From Prorocentrum cordatum (lineage: Eukaryota; Sar; Dinophyceae; Prorocentrales; Prorocentraceae), in contig CAUYUJ010003447.1 in the NCBI GenBank assembly GCA_963575745.1, forward strand, positions 645,728-709,727: DNA of 64,000 bases. The letters run 5' to 3'. Of the stretch, positions 18,716-29,811 are shown in pieces. The notes under the pieces are model-generated. The model made no database searches. It was not told where the DNA came from and saw nothing but the letters and a program-made list of their open reading frames with translations. Position 1 is the first letter of the stretch, and every line of letters begins with the position of its first letter. The position numbers were made by a program, and so were the translations under genes.

Positions 18716-18843
18716 AAAAACCACCCAGACCGGACAGTTGGCGTTTACTAAACGGCCTTGGGTGTCTACTAAACAGCCCTGCCCTGTTCGATTCCTTCAG
18801 TGGGGGCGTTTAGTAAACGGCTTCGCGTGTCGGGGTGGTTTCT
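18716..18843 (+). mobile_element. TIR element G
   Basis: AAAACCACCCAGACCGGACA...GCGTTTACTAAACGG at the left is inverted against GCGTTTAGTAAACGG...TGTCGGGGTGGTTTC at the right. 128 bp, one copy in the window. Confidence 0.72.
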
Positions 18844-18929
18844 ATGGGGGTGGATGTTTTGCCATCTATTGCCTTCGTTCCGCCTGCCTTTCGGTACCCG
18901 CGCCAGCAGATGGCTGGGTCCCTCGCCAG

Positions 18930-19035
18930 GATTGTATTGTTTTCAATACGGGGTCCCCGGGAGTCTTGATCCGTTCCCCCGGATTTGTCCTTCATCCCGG
19001 GTCGTTTTTCAACGGTCCTGGGCCCCGTAAGGGTC
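18930..19035 (+). repeat. dispersed segment R, copy 1
   Basis: CAATACGGGGTCCCCGGGAG and CAACGGTCCTGGGCCC match the reverse complement of 35525-35640. No terminal repeats found. Confidence 0.65.
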
Positions 19036-19199
19036 CCCAGGGCGCAGGGGCCGAGAGTTGGCAACATGCTCCGCCCTGGTGTTCTGCACGACGCGAGGGG
19101 TGTCTGGCGGTTGGGCTTCACTTCTTGGGAGGTGCAGCCCAGCATCGGCGCCAGCCGCTGTTCCTGCCATGCGCCGATCAAGACAGGCTCAGTCTGGCC

Positions 19200-19510
19200 C
19201 AGCTCTTGGCTTACAGTCGCGCTCCGTCCGCCTCAGACCAGTATCTCGGCTAGGGGCTCCGACAGCCCCTGACGCGAAGACCTCCCAAGAGCTGCCGCTT
19301 GCCGGCGGAGGTATGGAAACGCCGGCGCGTTGTCGCCCCCAATCCCGGGATGCCCGAGAAAAATCGGACCGCCGAGAAAAGAAGGGAACCTCGGGGGGGG
19401 TGAGGCTATCCGGACGCACGCACATCGAGGATGGGCGCGCCTCCATCGCATATTTCAGGATGGCCTCAATCTCTGTGTCACGTCGGAGCTTCCACAAAGC
19501 CGGGGACTAG
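19200..19510 (+). CDS. coding-like segment, strand uncertain
   Basis: The plus frame ends ...RLSGRTHIEDGRASIAYFRM, ASISVSRRSFHKAGD, TAG at 19508-19510. The minus frame starts WKLRRDTEIEAILKYAMEAR. Both have balanced composition over 80-100 codons and neither has a recognised domain or clear splice bounds. One is probably real and the other its shadow. Confidence 0.28.
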
Positions 19511-19588
19511 GGGCGCCACGACCCCCGTTACAGAGTTCCGTGCAGAGGGGAGGCGAGGCGGCGCTATCCTCCGGCCCCATCTGTTCTT

Positions 19589-19710
19589 GGTGTCGCTCGG
19601 ACGTGTGTGTTTTTCTCGGCGAGGGCCATCGAGGAGCATCCTGGATCATCAGGCAGACAAGCACGCACAAAACCGAGAAATGCACGGGGAATGGACATCC
19701 GAGCGATGGC
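19589..19710 (+). mobile_element. TIR element family B, copy B5
   Basis: Ends GGTGTCGCTCGGACGTGTG and GGACATCCGAGCGATGGC. Flanks CTGTTCTT and AGTTGTTG may be a decayed TSD. Confidence 0.85.
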
Positions 19711-19837
19711 AAGTTGTTGGGACCCCATGTGCGAGGCCCCCATGGCAACCCCCAACGCGAAGGCCCGCCGCAGGAGCGAGATCTGGATTTCCTCGCAGGA
19801 GGGGGGTCTGCTTGACTGGGAGCAGTCTAACCACCAG

Positions 19838-19950
19838 CCCAGCTCGGAGCAAAGCAGCTCGGCGACCTGCTCGGGCCGAAGCAGTTGGACGACCTGCGCG
19901 AGCCCCCCGCCGCGCAGCCGGACCCTGGCTCCCGATCCGCCGTAGTTTAG
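19838..19950 (+). CDS. candidate terminal exon, unknown protein
   Basis: After ACCACCAG| the frame reads AQLGAKQLGDLLGPKQLDDL, then REPPAAQPDPGSRSAVV and TAG. A short internal repeat (LG-x-KQL-x-DLL) is visible. GC3-rich. A possible earlier exon starts at ATG 19741 in good context (MATPNAKARRRSEIW). Confidence 0.38.
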
Positions 19951-20599
19951 GCGATTTCGCACGTATGGCGCAAATTTCCGCCCTTAATTGTTCAAGTTCC
20001 TTTGATGTCGACTGCCCTCCTTTGCCGTCGCTGATTCCGCCGTACCTTGGCGGAACTATCCGCCACACCTTTCCGAGACGGATGTTTGTTCCGCCCTCCT
20101 TCATCCCAATGGCATCGGGCTACATTTCGCACACGGATTCGGGAATGACATGATGCCGAGTACGGCGGGTCCGGAGTCAGGGGGGCCTCCGCCCCAACGC
20201 CAGAATATGTCCGTATCCACCGCTTCGGAGTCGTGCCTTGGGGCCTCGAGGAGTGGTGGAGATGGCTATCCGCTTGCCCGCGTGGGCGGACGGCTGTCCC
20301 TATCCCCCGCCCCCTGAGTCCTCGAGACACGACCCCGCGGCAGTGGATCAGAGCGAGGGGGCCGAACGGTCACGCACTGTCCATGGGTGCGCGGCTGCAG
20401 TGGCAGTCCTTGGCCAATATGATGATGGTTGATGGTGGTAGTGTTCTGTTTGTTTGTTTGTTTGTTTGGTGTGTCTTGTCTGTTGTGCACTGCCTGTTGT
20501 GTGCTGTTTGCGTGTTGCTAATGGTCTGGTGGTTTTGTTGCTGTTGTCAAGTTCTCACTACTCAAGAAACGTAGTGAGATTCCCTTAATCTAGGCTGTT
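19951..20599. other. no gene recognised
   Basis: Mixed sequence with a GTTTGTTTGTTTG run at 20446-20467. No supported exon or element. Confidence 0.3.
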
Positions 20600-21210
20600 G
20601 GCCACCGAACTACCTCAACAACGGTTCCCGCCTCATACGTGCTCACAAATAAATACGGAATCGAGATCTCGCGCTGGATTTCATCACAACTTACCCAGGA
20701 ATCGCACTCGCGTTGAATTCCCCCACAATGTATTCAAACGTTGCGCCCTCGACACTTTGGAATTGCGCTCTCGCTTTGGATGCCCTTTAAATTTGCTTGT
20801 GGATCGCACCACTTCTCGAGAATGATGCAGTACTGACCAGTCAGCGACCCGCTTGCTCGACCTGGCCGTCCGGGCCCGCCCGACCCGCCCGTTCGGGTTC
20901 GCTTATCTGGTCCTGCCGCTTGTTGTATTGCCCTTAGTTCCCGTCCGCTATTCTCTCTCGTGCTCCATCGGTTTCCCTTGCTTGAGGGGCAGCTCCAACT
21001 ACATTTGGCAGGTCAGGAAGATGTACCCGTGATGGGGGCATGATCCAAGAAGCAGGGCAGGTATCGATGTTTCGAGATGTACTGGTTGAACGGCATGCGC
21101 GCAGATAAGAGCGTTTTTTATTTTCACGTATGAAGAAGGCGTGTTGTTGCTCCCCCTCTGGTAACAGACGTCTTGTTTCATGTTGAAGTGCCCTTCGTGG
21201 AGCTCGCAAT
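20600..21210 (+). repeat. composite module, copy 1
   Basis: Three parts in order: degenerate 60-bp units of CGCTCTCGCGTTGGA type (20600-20830); a GACCCGCC/CGCCCGACC-rich stretch ending CTCTCTCGTGCTCC (20840-20970); and a CAGCTCCAACTACATTTGG to GGTATCGATG stretch (20985-21070). Copies follow at 21290-21720, 22330-22890 and, without the first part, 25985-26300. Confidence 0.65.
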
Positions 21211-21289
21211 TACTCTTACCCAACAACAGCTCCAAAAACAACAACGGCTACGGCTGGATACGTTGTTAGTTTTTTTTCCGAATCGCACT

Positions 21290-21800
21290 TTCGCGGCGCA
21301 CTTTATCACATTTCTTTTGCAGAAGTCGTGCTCTCGCGTGGGGTGTTATGTCAGACGCCGCGCCCGCGACGCTCAGGAATCGTGCTCTCGTCTTGGATCT
21401 CCCCGCGATGCGTTTGGGAATCGCGCTATCGCTGGAGACGTCCGCGCGATTTGTGCAAGACGGACGCTTCTGCGACCCGCCCGCCCTGGCCGCGGGGGGC
21501 CCGCCCGCCCGCCTGGCCCGACACTGTCGAGATCAAGCTCCGCCCGCCCGCCCCGCCCGTCTGATTCTGCCGTTTGTTCTTCTGCACGTGCCCCCCCTTC
21601 CTGCGAATCTCCCTCGGGCTCCACCCTTCTCTTCGGATGCAACTCCTGCGAGGTCAAATTCTGTGTTTGCCCTGGTCCGAAATCCGGCTTCATCCCGCCA
21701 AATCCGGCTTAATCCTTCTTAATCCCGCTTAATCCGGCTTAATCCGAGGCCCACTCCGGCATAACAGCCCCCCAATGGGGCCTAATCTTCCGTAATCCTT
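21290..21800 (+). repeat. composite module, copy 2, with ATCCGGCTTAATCC tail
   Basis: 60-bp CGCTCTCG units (21310-21460), the CGCCCG-rich part (21475-21560), then CGGATGCAACTCCTGCGAGG and a run of TAATCCGGCTTAATCC. The last part is duplicated at 27695-27870. Confidence 0.65.
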
Positions 21801-21846
21801 TCGATGAAAACCTCCCAGTAGTTGCCTCCTAATTTCTCCGTCCCCC

Positions 21847-22008
21847 TTGTCTGGGCCTGTCCCTCTACAGGAAGGGATATCCCACAAGAGTCGAGCCATA
21901 GTCTGGAGACGATGTTTGGATTATTTGTTTGACCATTTTGGGGAATGTGCGCGGTATTTCTGATTTTTCGTCCAGAATCCCCCTGTAGGGGGGACAGGCC
22001 CGACGTAA
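21847..22008 (+). mobile_element. TIR element family A, copy A8
   Basis: Left end decayed (GTCTGGGCCTGTCCCTCTAC), right end GGGGGGACAGGCCCGACGTAA. Interior CATAGTCTGGAGACGATG and TTCGTCCAGAATCCCCC. Confidence 0.85.
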
Positions 22009-22039
22009 CCCTTATACCTTCCTTCCATCCCCCCTCTGT

Positions 22040-22890
22040 CTTCTAGTGTTTTAAGAGCCGCGGCAACTACAGGTGGCGGGTGATGAAGACAGACACCCAA
22101 GGGGTGCACGGTCGAAGACGAAGATGGCGGGTATCGAGGGCGTGGGTATACCCTTCTGAGAAGCACGCGATCCGATACGAGAGAACAGTATTGAATTTGG
22201 TGCTCATTTCCTTTTCTAAGAACAATTATTGTGGATCCCCTTCACTGTGTCCAGTCTGTTTTTTTGGAATTAAAGTGCTCCGCCGAGGACTCGCATCTGG
22301 TGTTTAGAAGGGAATGCTTTGAGTCTTTGACTGGGCTGTGTGCCCCAAGCTTGCAACAACAGCGGTCCCCGTTAGCACACAATGTGTTCCATTATCGCGC
22401 TCTCGGGCAGGACACCCCCACAAATTATCCAGACATCGCGCTCTCGCGTTGGACTTCCTCAATATGTATTCAGACGACGCGCCCTCGACGAATCACGCTG
22501 TCGCCCTGGCCCCTCCCACGACTTACTTGGGAATCTCGCTATGGCGCGAGAGTTTTCATTCGTACAGGACGCACGCTTCAGGAACCAGCACGCCCGACCT
22601 GGTCGCCCAGGTCCGCCTCCCCGACCCGCCCGTGAGGGTCTACCCGCCCGATCTGCCCGTTTGGTTTGCCATTTGTTTTCTGCACCTAGGCCCTCTCATG
22701 CTAATCTCTAGCGTGCGTCATCCTCCTCCCTCCCCGTTTCGTCTTGTCCTTCCATCCGTCCACAACTTCCGTGTTTTGGGGGCTGCGCCAAATACGCGTG
22801 GCAGTTGAAGATCTACCGCAAGGCACGACCGAAGACGAAGCGGGCAGGTACCGAGGGCTTGGGATGTACGTGTCGCATGGCACGCGAGCC
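22040..22890 (+). repeat. composite module, third-part fragment and copy 3
   Basis: 22060-22180 repeats the third part (GGCAACTACAGGTGGCGGG, GGTATCGAGGGCGTGGG). 22370-22600 are CGCTCTCG units, and 22610-22885 the second and third parts (CACGCGAGCC near the end). Confidence 0.6.
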
Positions 22891-22892
22891 TA

Positions 22893-23060
22893 TACACTCT
22901 AGGCGATGCTTAAGAAAGCCCAAGTTTTCGGCCAGAGTCTCGATGATTCTTAATGTTTCAGTGTAGATCCCAAGATTTGAATAGGCGTTCTGGGTTTTCT
23001 GCAAATTCTGAGACCATGAATTTCTTAACCCATGATTTCTTAAGCATCTCGCAGGGTGTA
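22893..23060 (+). mobile_element. TIR element family I, copy I1
   Basis: TACACTCTAGGCGATGCTTA at the left is inverted against TAAGCATCTCGCAGGGTGTA at the right. 168 bp. Interior shared with I2 (CCCAAGTTTTCGGCCAGA, GAATTTCTTAACCCATGA). Confidence 0.88.
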
Positions 23061-23079
23061 CGAGCGAACAACCTTAACA

Positions 23080-24940
23080 TGATTGGAGTTGTTGTTGCTG
23101 CTGCGGTTGCTGTTCAGTGTTGCCAGTACTGGCGGCCCGAGCCACCCCCAAAACCACACCCCTCAGTACCATGAGGACCCCATCGGCTTTTCTACGTACC
23201 CAACAAGGTTCTTGCAGGTCTTGGTAACACATTCACTGGGACTCGTACAGGGCCCGTGCCAAGTTCCCACGGGGTTTGCGCCGGCTTCTGTCGGGATCCC
23301 ATCCACGATCCCGACCTGGTCTTCTGCTGTTCCGATGTGGTTTTATAAGGCACGTTTAGTGGGTCTTATCAGTGTCGTAGGGCTCATATAGGCATCCTGT
23401 CGTGTTTTATACGGTGCTTGCATGGGCGCAATCAGGTTTTAAATGGGATTACGTGTGTATATTGTATGGTTATGGATGGCCCTGTAGGGACCCTCGAAAG
23501 TTATACCGGGCTCCTCTATCGTTCTATTTGGGCAGAATTCTATTGAGACCTCCCAGCATCCTTGCGGAAACCCACCGGATCCTCATATAACCTTTACGGA
23601 ACCCAACCTGCATCCTGTCGGCTCCGCCCCCCCCGCGCCCGCAAGCAGCGCAACGGGGTTCCTCGGGGGCCCCGCTGCGTTGCCTTGGAGGGGCGGGGCG
23701 GGATTCCAGTGTGGATTTTTGGGAGGATCCTGAGTGTCTCCCCGTGGCTTCGTGAAGGATTCTGTCGTGATGTTTCGCGATATTTGAGGCATTCTTGTGG
23801 GGTTCTTGGTGCCCCCGAAAGGTTCCGGCGAGTGTCCCGCGGGTCCGTGAAACAGGTTGGACGAGTTCCTAGCAGGGGTCCTAGCGGATGCCCTGAATTG
23901 CCGAATGGGATCCTGCACCCGTCGGGCATTCGGTGTAGGTCTGTGTGGATTCCCAGATCACGGTCTAGCTCAAGCGGCTTCCTATGTTAATAATCGGCAT
24001 GGTCAGGATGTGTTCGGTTGTTATATGGGAGGGCTTGTGCCCAATCTGCTTTATCCGCCTGCCGACTTCATGCTTCCATCTAGTCCTTCGGATTGGCGTG
24101 TCTGATCCTTGTGACGCCTTTCAGATTTGATTAGTTTCCCGACGATGCCCCAAAGATTCTTCACGGATTCCGGAGAGATCTTTCGAGGCATATGTTTGCG
24201 GAAATGGATGTTTATTCGATTTTCGACGTTTGAGGGTTCTTCTTGGAACAAGGCTGAGGGGTTCTTGAACATTTAACGAATTCTTGGGGGGGCCGGGTGA
24301 TTCTTGTTGGCCTCGCACGAGCTCCTTTCACATTTCTGTAGGATCCCCGTGGATACCCGGAAGATGCCCAGGGATTCCTTCAGCATTCCGAGGAAATTGT
24401 TGAAGGAGTTTTGATGGAGCATTGCAAGTGGAGACCTCAAGAATTGTTGAAGGATCTCCGAGCATTCAGGTGGAGTCCTACGATATTCTTGAGGGATCCA
24501 TGAGTACTCCCCAGAGGATGCTTGAGGGATTCAATTAGCATATCGCCAGGGATGCTTGAAGATTCCTACGGGGTTGCTCAATACTCTTGAAGGGCCCAAA
24601 AGGAGTCGAAGCCAGGGTTCGGAGGAGTACTGAAACATTCCTGCAGGACCCCAAAATAATCTCTTTGGAATTATATACTAGATGGGAACATCTCGAGGAT
24701 TCTGAGTGGAACCCTGGAATATGCTTGAACCTGTTTCTTTCGGGAGCAACGATTTCTGAGGATTCCTTCTGTTCGTCAGGTTTCGAAGGGACACCTGAAG
24801 AGTCCCCCAGGCGCTTCTACTGATTAGTACAGAGACTCGTGAGGGCTCGCTTCGTTGAGGATCTATATGTTTCGCCTGGCCGTAGGTTTCTGTGCAAGTG
24901 TGGATAGCCCTACTTGGACGCTGTCAGAGCTGAAAACAGC
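23080..24940. repeat. long degenerate GGATTC/GGATCC repeat zone
   Basis: GGATTCTT, GAGGGATC and CTTGAGGATTC words recur every 25-45 bp with no clean period. No splice-bounded coding segment. A 78-codon frame at 24587-24823 lies inside it and is not trusted. Confidence 0.55.
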
Positions 24941-24949
24941 CTCGAAGAG

Positions 24950-25960
24950 ATTCTGGACCCAGCGTCGCTTGGGTTAGATACAGCTTCTGCCAGCCCCGGC
25001 GGGACTCCGTCGCAGCTAGGCCCAGCCCGAGTCGGTTTCCAACAGAGCTGGATCCAGCCCAACTAGGACTCTAGTAGATCTGGGTCCAGCCTTGGCAGGA
25101 TTTGATTAGGGATGTGGACCCCGGCCGAGTTGGATTTTACTCCAGCTGGAATCACCCCTAGCAGGCTTAGGTTCCAGCTGGATCCAGATTCGTGCACACG
25201 AATCCAGCCTTATTGAGATCCGATCAAAGCTGGATCCAGCCGTAGAAGGATTCAATGCGATTCGGGCTCAGCTATAGTAGTGTCACATTAGCTTCAGATC
25301 CAACCCTATGAGGGTGCTCCTAGAGCTGGATTCAACCCCAATAGGATGTTTAAACAGCTGTGTTCAACTCTAGTGAGATTCAAACGCTTCTGGACTCAGT
25401 CCTATCAAAATTCTATTCGAGCTCCAAATCGCATCCTGCCGTACTGACATTCGATTAGGGCTTGATGTAGCATTCCAGTACAGGTGGGCCTAACCCAAAT
25501 GTCCAGTATAGCTGAATCCAGACTCCGCTGGGTTCTAGCAAAGCAGGATCCAGCCCTAGTGGGATTATATCGGAGCTGGGCCCAGTCAAGATCGGATTTT
25601 GTCAAATTTGGATCCGCCTTTGCAGGTTTCAGCTAGAGCTGGGTCCAACCCTCGTAGAGCTCTGTTTAGGATTTTAGCAAAGCTGGATCAAGCCCAAACA
25701 TGATTCTTTGAGAGTTTGATCCAGCATGAACAGGAGTCCACCAACGTTGAGACCAGCACTGGATTGGATTCGGTAAGAGCGGGGCCCAGCCGCAGTAGGA
25801 TTCTATTGAAGCTGGATCCAGCCGTAACGTTTGGAACCCGAATAATGTTCCGTTAACTTTGGATCGAATTTCCGATGCGGATCCAGCTTTTGGTAGGATG
25901 CGATGGAAGCTGGATCCAGCCCTTTCTAAGACCCTAGTAAAGTTGGACCCGAACCCAGCA
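24950..25960. repeat. degenerate GCTGGATCCAGCC minisatellite
   Basis: AGCTGGATCCAGCCCTA...GGATT recurs about twenty times with spacing mostly 40-60 bp. The unit core is palindromic. Confidence 0.85.
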
Positions 25961-25984
25961 GGATTCTGTAAGAGCTTGAACCGC

Positions 25985-26330
25985 GCTGTCGCTCGTGACG
26001 CCTTCGCGATCCGTGCAGGACTGATGCTTCAGCGACCGACCCGCTGGACCTGGCCGTCTTGGCTCGCCCGCAAGACCTGGCAGTTAGGGGCCGCCCGCCC
26101 GATCCGTTCGTCTGGTTCTACCGCTTCTTTCCTGACGCCCCCCCCCCTGTCAATCTCTCTCGTGCTCCAACCGTCTCCCTCTCCCCTTGTCCCTTCCCTC
26201 CTCAGACCCTTCCCCTGTTTTAGAGGTTGCGCCAACTACACGTTGCACATGAGGAAGGTAGTCCCCAAAGGAGGGCCCGATCGAACACGAATAGGCGTGC
26301 ATCGTGGGCCTGGAACCTGCATGGTGGAGT
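25985..26330 (+). repeat. composite module, copy 4
   Basis: Second and third parts: GACCGACCCGCTGGACC, CTCTCTCGTGCTCCAACCG, GTTGCGCCAACTACACGTTG. It matches 22560-22880 in order. Confidence 0.62.
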
Positions 26331-26367
26331 GACACACGAGCAGATCGGAGCGCAGAGTCCCCCAAAA

Positions 26368-26750
26368 ATGGGTTGTTGCTGTGGCCGCCCTCGCCCGCGA
26401 CCCGCCCCGCGCGGGCCCCCGGGGCCCGCACTCTGTTCCGCAACTGCGGGGCTCTCTGCGCACGGACACGCTCTGGCTGCGCCTCCGCCCCCGTGGCCGC
26501 GCAGCGCCGCCATGGCGGCCGCGCAGCGCCCCGTGCCCGGCCCGGCGCTCGGCGGGCCGCCGGCGCTCGCGCCCGCGCCGCGCGGCGCCCCGCGGGCTGC
26601 CGCGGCGGAGACGCCCGGCGGGGGCGCCGCGGCGCTGCGCGGCGCAGCGCCGGGGCGCTCGGGCGCGCTGGCGGCGGCGCTGGCGGCGGCGACGTCAGGC
26701 CTGCGGCCCGCGGTCTCCGCCGCGGCGGCCTCTCGCTTCCTGTTGGTCTC
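26368..26750 (+). CDS. candidate first exon with N-terminal MGCCC lipidation motif
   Basis: CCCAAAAATGG opens MGCCCGRPRPRPAPRGPPGP, then Ala/Pro/Gly-rich sequence for about 110 codons. Gly2 with Cys3-5 is the usual dual-acylation (myristoyl/palmitoyl) pattern. A second ATG in GCCGCCATGG context is at 26512. GC content is extreme, so a chance frame is possible. The frame runs on into the CTC tract, and the donor is unknown. Confidence 0.33.
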
Positions 26751-27086
26751 CCTCCTCGCCTTCTGCTGCTCCTGCGTTTGCGCCCGTCTCCTCTTCGTCC
26801 TCCTCCTCCTCCTCCTCCTCCATCCTCCTAGTCCTCCTCCTCGTCCTCCCAGAGCCTCGTCTCCCCTCATCTCGCTGTCATGTTTTTTTATTTATCTCTC
26901 TCTCTCTCTGTCTGGCGTGCGTGTCCTCTCTTTCTATATGTCTCTCTCTTCCCCTGTCCCCCGTGGATTATTTCTGATATCATATGTTTTCTATGCCCTG
27001 TCTCTCTCTCTCTCTCAGTAGTCTTCGTCGTCGTCCTTGTCTTCCTTCTCCTCCTCCTTCTTTTCCTCCCCCTGCTCCTCCTACAG

Positions 27087-27139
27087 TTTATGATCCTGCT
27101 CCCGTCCCGTTCATCAGCCTCATGGGTACTCGTATGCAG
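27087..27139 (+). CDS. candidate small internal exon
   Basis: CTCCTCCTACAG| and CGTATGCAG|GTGCCA bound a 53-bp segment reading YDPAPVPFISLMGTRMQ. The 70-bp pyrimidine tract before it is among the best acceptors in the window. Too short to identify. Confidence 0.33.
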
Positions 27140-27690
27140 GTGCCATGTGCTCCGTTTCCTCCTCCCTCCATCCTCTGTCCTCCCTCCTCAACCCTCCTGC
27201 TCATCTTCCGCCAATTGTTTTCTTGCACCGGTTTTAATTAAACGAGCTGTCAGATGTGTCTCCCTTGTCCTTCAAAATTGGCGTTCCCGCCGCAATAGCG
27301 GCCGAATTCCAGGATTGTCGCTTGAGTCCCGCCGGTTAGAATTATGGAGCGCTTGCCCTAGTCGTTGCCGTCCCATTTTTCCCCCTGTGCTTTCCACTAG
27401 TCCCCCTGCTCATTGTATTTCTGCTGCTCTCCATCCTCGCCCTCCTGCTCATGCTGCTGCCTCCTGCTATTCCGCCGTCTCCTCATCATCCTTCAGTGTA
27501 CGCTGCCCCCAGCCCCCTTCTGTTTATGCATCACACGACATCACTATTTTGGGGATCAGGGTCCTGTTGGACGCCCTCGTCGGCGGATAGGAAAGAATTG
27601 AGCGCAATTGGAAGGTATGGGCGGGCGGGGTAGGATGTCAGGTATGGATCGGGCGCGCCTCTGTTGTCTACTCCTCTCTCCTCTCGCTTG
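27140..27690. other. unassigned, pyrimidine-rich
   Basis: Several short CTC runs and no convincing coding segment. Confidence 0.3.
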
Positions 27691-27870
27691 TCCCCCTTCG
27701 GATGCAACTCCTGGGAGGTCAAATTCTGTTTTTGCCCTGGTCCGAAATCCGGCTTGATCCGGCTTAATCCCGCCTTCTCCAGCTCAATACTGGTTAATCC
27801 CGCACAATCCGGCTTAATCCGAGGCCCACTCCGGCAGAACCGCCCCCCAATGGGGCTTGATCATGTTTCT
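27690..27870 (+). repeat. copy of the 21620-21800 segment
   Basis: CGGATGCAACTCCTGGGAGG and GCCCTGGTCCGAAATCCGGC, then TAATCC-rich sequence and CCCCCCAATGGGGC, about 90% identical to 21620-21780. Confidence 0.88.
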
Positions 27871-28021
27871 AGTCTTTTCGGCGAGAGCCTCCCAGCAGTT
27901 GCCTCCTATAGTCCCCCCCTGGATCTTCGCCCCCGCCCCCCATCCGCGCCCTCGCTTCTGCCGCCGTGGTGCCCCTGGGCCCTCTCCTGGCCCTGGGGGC
28001 CCCCTTCTGGATCCCTGAAGC

Positions 28022-28120
28022 CTGCTATTACGTAACGTGTTGTTTTGTCCAAGGGTTAGGAGGAGGAGGAGGAGGAGGAGGAGGAGGAGCTATTACGTAA
28101 CATGTCTTCTTGTCCAGGGG
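28022..28120 (+). repeat. 33-bp direct repeat around an AGG tract
   Basis: CTATTACGTAAC-TGT...TTGTCCA-GGG occurs at 28024-28055 and 28089-28120 with (AGG)n between. The second unit ends at the A9 TSD. Confidence 0.8.
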
Positions 28121-28282
28121 TTAAGTCGGGCGTGCCCCTCTACAGGAAGAAAACTCCAGGAGAGTCAGACAACAGTCCGGGTACGATGTTTTTACTACGT
28201 TTGGATATGGTTTGAGAATGTTTGTTGGCAGCTTTTTAGTTTCCCTCCAGAATCCGCCTGTAGGGGGACATGCCCGACCTAA
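28121..28282 (+). mobile_element. TIR element family A, copy A9
   Basis: Ends TTAAGTCGGGCGTGCCCC and GGGGGACATGCCCGACCTAA. TSD TCCAGGGG (28113-28120) and TCCAAGGG (28283-28290). On the minus strand a protein-like frame (GQVFLECVRRKKKEPGLQAV) ends at this element. Confidence 0.92.
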
Positions 28283-28424
28283 TCCAAGGGTCATCTTGAC
28301 CACCCCAGCCGCATCTATGCCTGTCCCCCTCACTGCCTGCAGGCCTGGCTCCTTCTTCTTTCGTCGGACACATTCGAGGAAGACCTGTCCCAGAAGCCCC
28401 ACGAAAGTTTGAAAGCCTCCGGAT

Positions 28425-28585
28425 ATCTGCGAGGATGCGCCGAGAATGACCTAAGACTTCCAAGCTTCGTCCCTTCCCCCTCCTGCCCCTCCCTTGTGTT
28501 GCGAGGACGCGCCGAGAATGACCTAAGAAGACCCAAGACTTCCGAACTTCGTCCCTTCCCCCTTCTGCCCCTCGCTCGTGCTGGC
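28425..28585 (+). repeat. two-unit tandem repeat, about 77 bp
   Basis: GCGCCGAGAATGACCTAAGA occurs at 28437 and 28509, each followed by CTTCGTCCCTTCCCCCT-CTGCCCCTC. The second unit has a small internal duplication. Confidence 0.9.
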
Positions 28586-28754
28586 GGCGCCAACTTGCGG
28601 CCACTCCGCTCGGCTCCGGCACCTCCTCGCGAAGCACTGCATGCTCTGAGCGCTGCGCCCTCCGTTGCCCTCCTCCGTGGCCGCTCTCCTCCTCTTCTTT
28701 TTTTTAGGTGTTGTGCGCAGTCAGCTCTACCCTCGACCGCTCATGGGTCACCAA

Positions 28755-28895
28755 GCGCGTTCCACTACTCGCAAAGTGCCTACTCGCAAACTTCCGAAAA
28801 AAACATGTGTTCGCTTCGATGAGATTTATCATAGATCTCCCGCGGCGGATCCAGGCCATTTGCGAGTAGTTACTTTTGCGAGTAGCGGAACGCGC
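28755..28895 (+). mobile_element. TIR element family O, copy O1
   Basis: GCGCGTTCCACTACTCGCAA is inverted against GCGAGTAGCGGAACGCGC. A second ACTCGCAA / TTGCGAGT pair lies inside. The other copy is O2 at 60934-61069. Confidence 0.85.
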
Positions 28896-29177
28896 TCGTC
28901 TAATGGGGGGGGGAAGGTGGGGACAAGTTGCTCACACTTGACAGTTGTTTGATGGTCCTGTGGGACGAAAGAGCTCATTGATGTGGCCTAAACGGAGGAG
29001 ACCAATTACCGTCAGGATGACGTTCGCGACGGGGGATACGGAAAGGGGATGAAGAGGGGCAGGAGGAGCAGTCCATGCAGGGAGGTGCTTGAACGATTCC
29101 CCAAGCGTGCAGACGGCCCAACATGTGAAGCCAATTCGTTCCTCGTCTTCCTCCTCGATGTTCCATCCTCCTCTTCC

Positions 29178-29312
29178 TCATCTCCATTCCACTTGCTTTC
29201 TCCTCGTCTCCTTCCTCCTTCTCCACAATGAGATATCCTTCTCTTTCTCCTCATCGCCTCCCCCATTATCCTCAGCATGATCGTGATCCTGATCACCATC
29301 AGTCACCATCAT

Positions 29313-29354
<42 letters not shown>

Positions 29355-29371
29355 GGCATCAGGATCAGCGT

Positions 29372-29411
<40 letters not shown>

Positions 29412-29612
29412 GTCAGCATCATCGTATGTATCATCGTCGTCATCATCATCTGCATAATCATCACCAGCGTCATCATTATCATCATCCGTATCATTATCTG
29501 TACCATCATCATCACCGTCAGCACCAGCATCAACAGCATCATTATCCCTATCGTCGTCGTTACCGTCACCATCACCATCACCAGCACCATCTTCACCACA
29601 ATCATCTCTCAC
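29178..29612 (-). repeat. ATC microsatellite with an Asp-rich minus-strand frame
   Basis: Long (ATC)n runs at 29307-29410 with imperfect units to 29600. On the minus strand the frame encodes Asp-rich sequence ending DEEKEKDISLWRRRKETRRK and QVEWR, then a stop. The basic tail lies outside the repeat and could be genuine coding, but the whole may be a microsatellite. Confidence 0.6.
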
Positions 29613-29811
29613 GGTCCGAACGACTTTCGTATTCCTCCTCGCCTTCTTGCCTCCTCATCCCCTTTTTCTCTGGTGCCCCACCTCTCCCCTATGCCTCCCC
29701 CCCTTCTCCATGCCCCACCTCTCCCTCGATCCCGCCTGCCCCTTGTCGCTCCCTCTTCCTCGGGCACCCCCTGCCCCCGTCAGCACCTCGGGGGCACCGT
29801 CAGCGGGGGAC

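Noticed and set aside
24587-24823. Plus-strand frame of 78 codons
   Set aside because: Lies inside a degenerate repeat zone with no splice or start signals, and has lower GC3 than the accepted exons.
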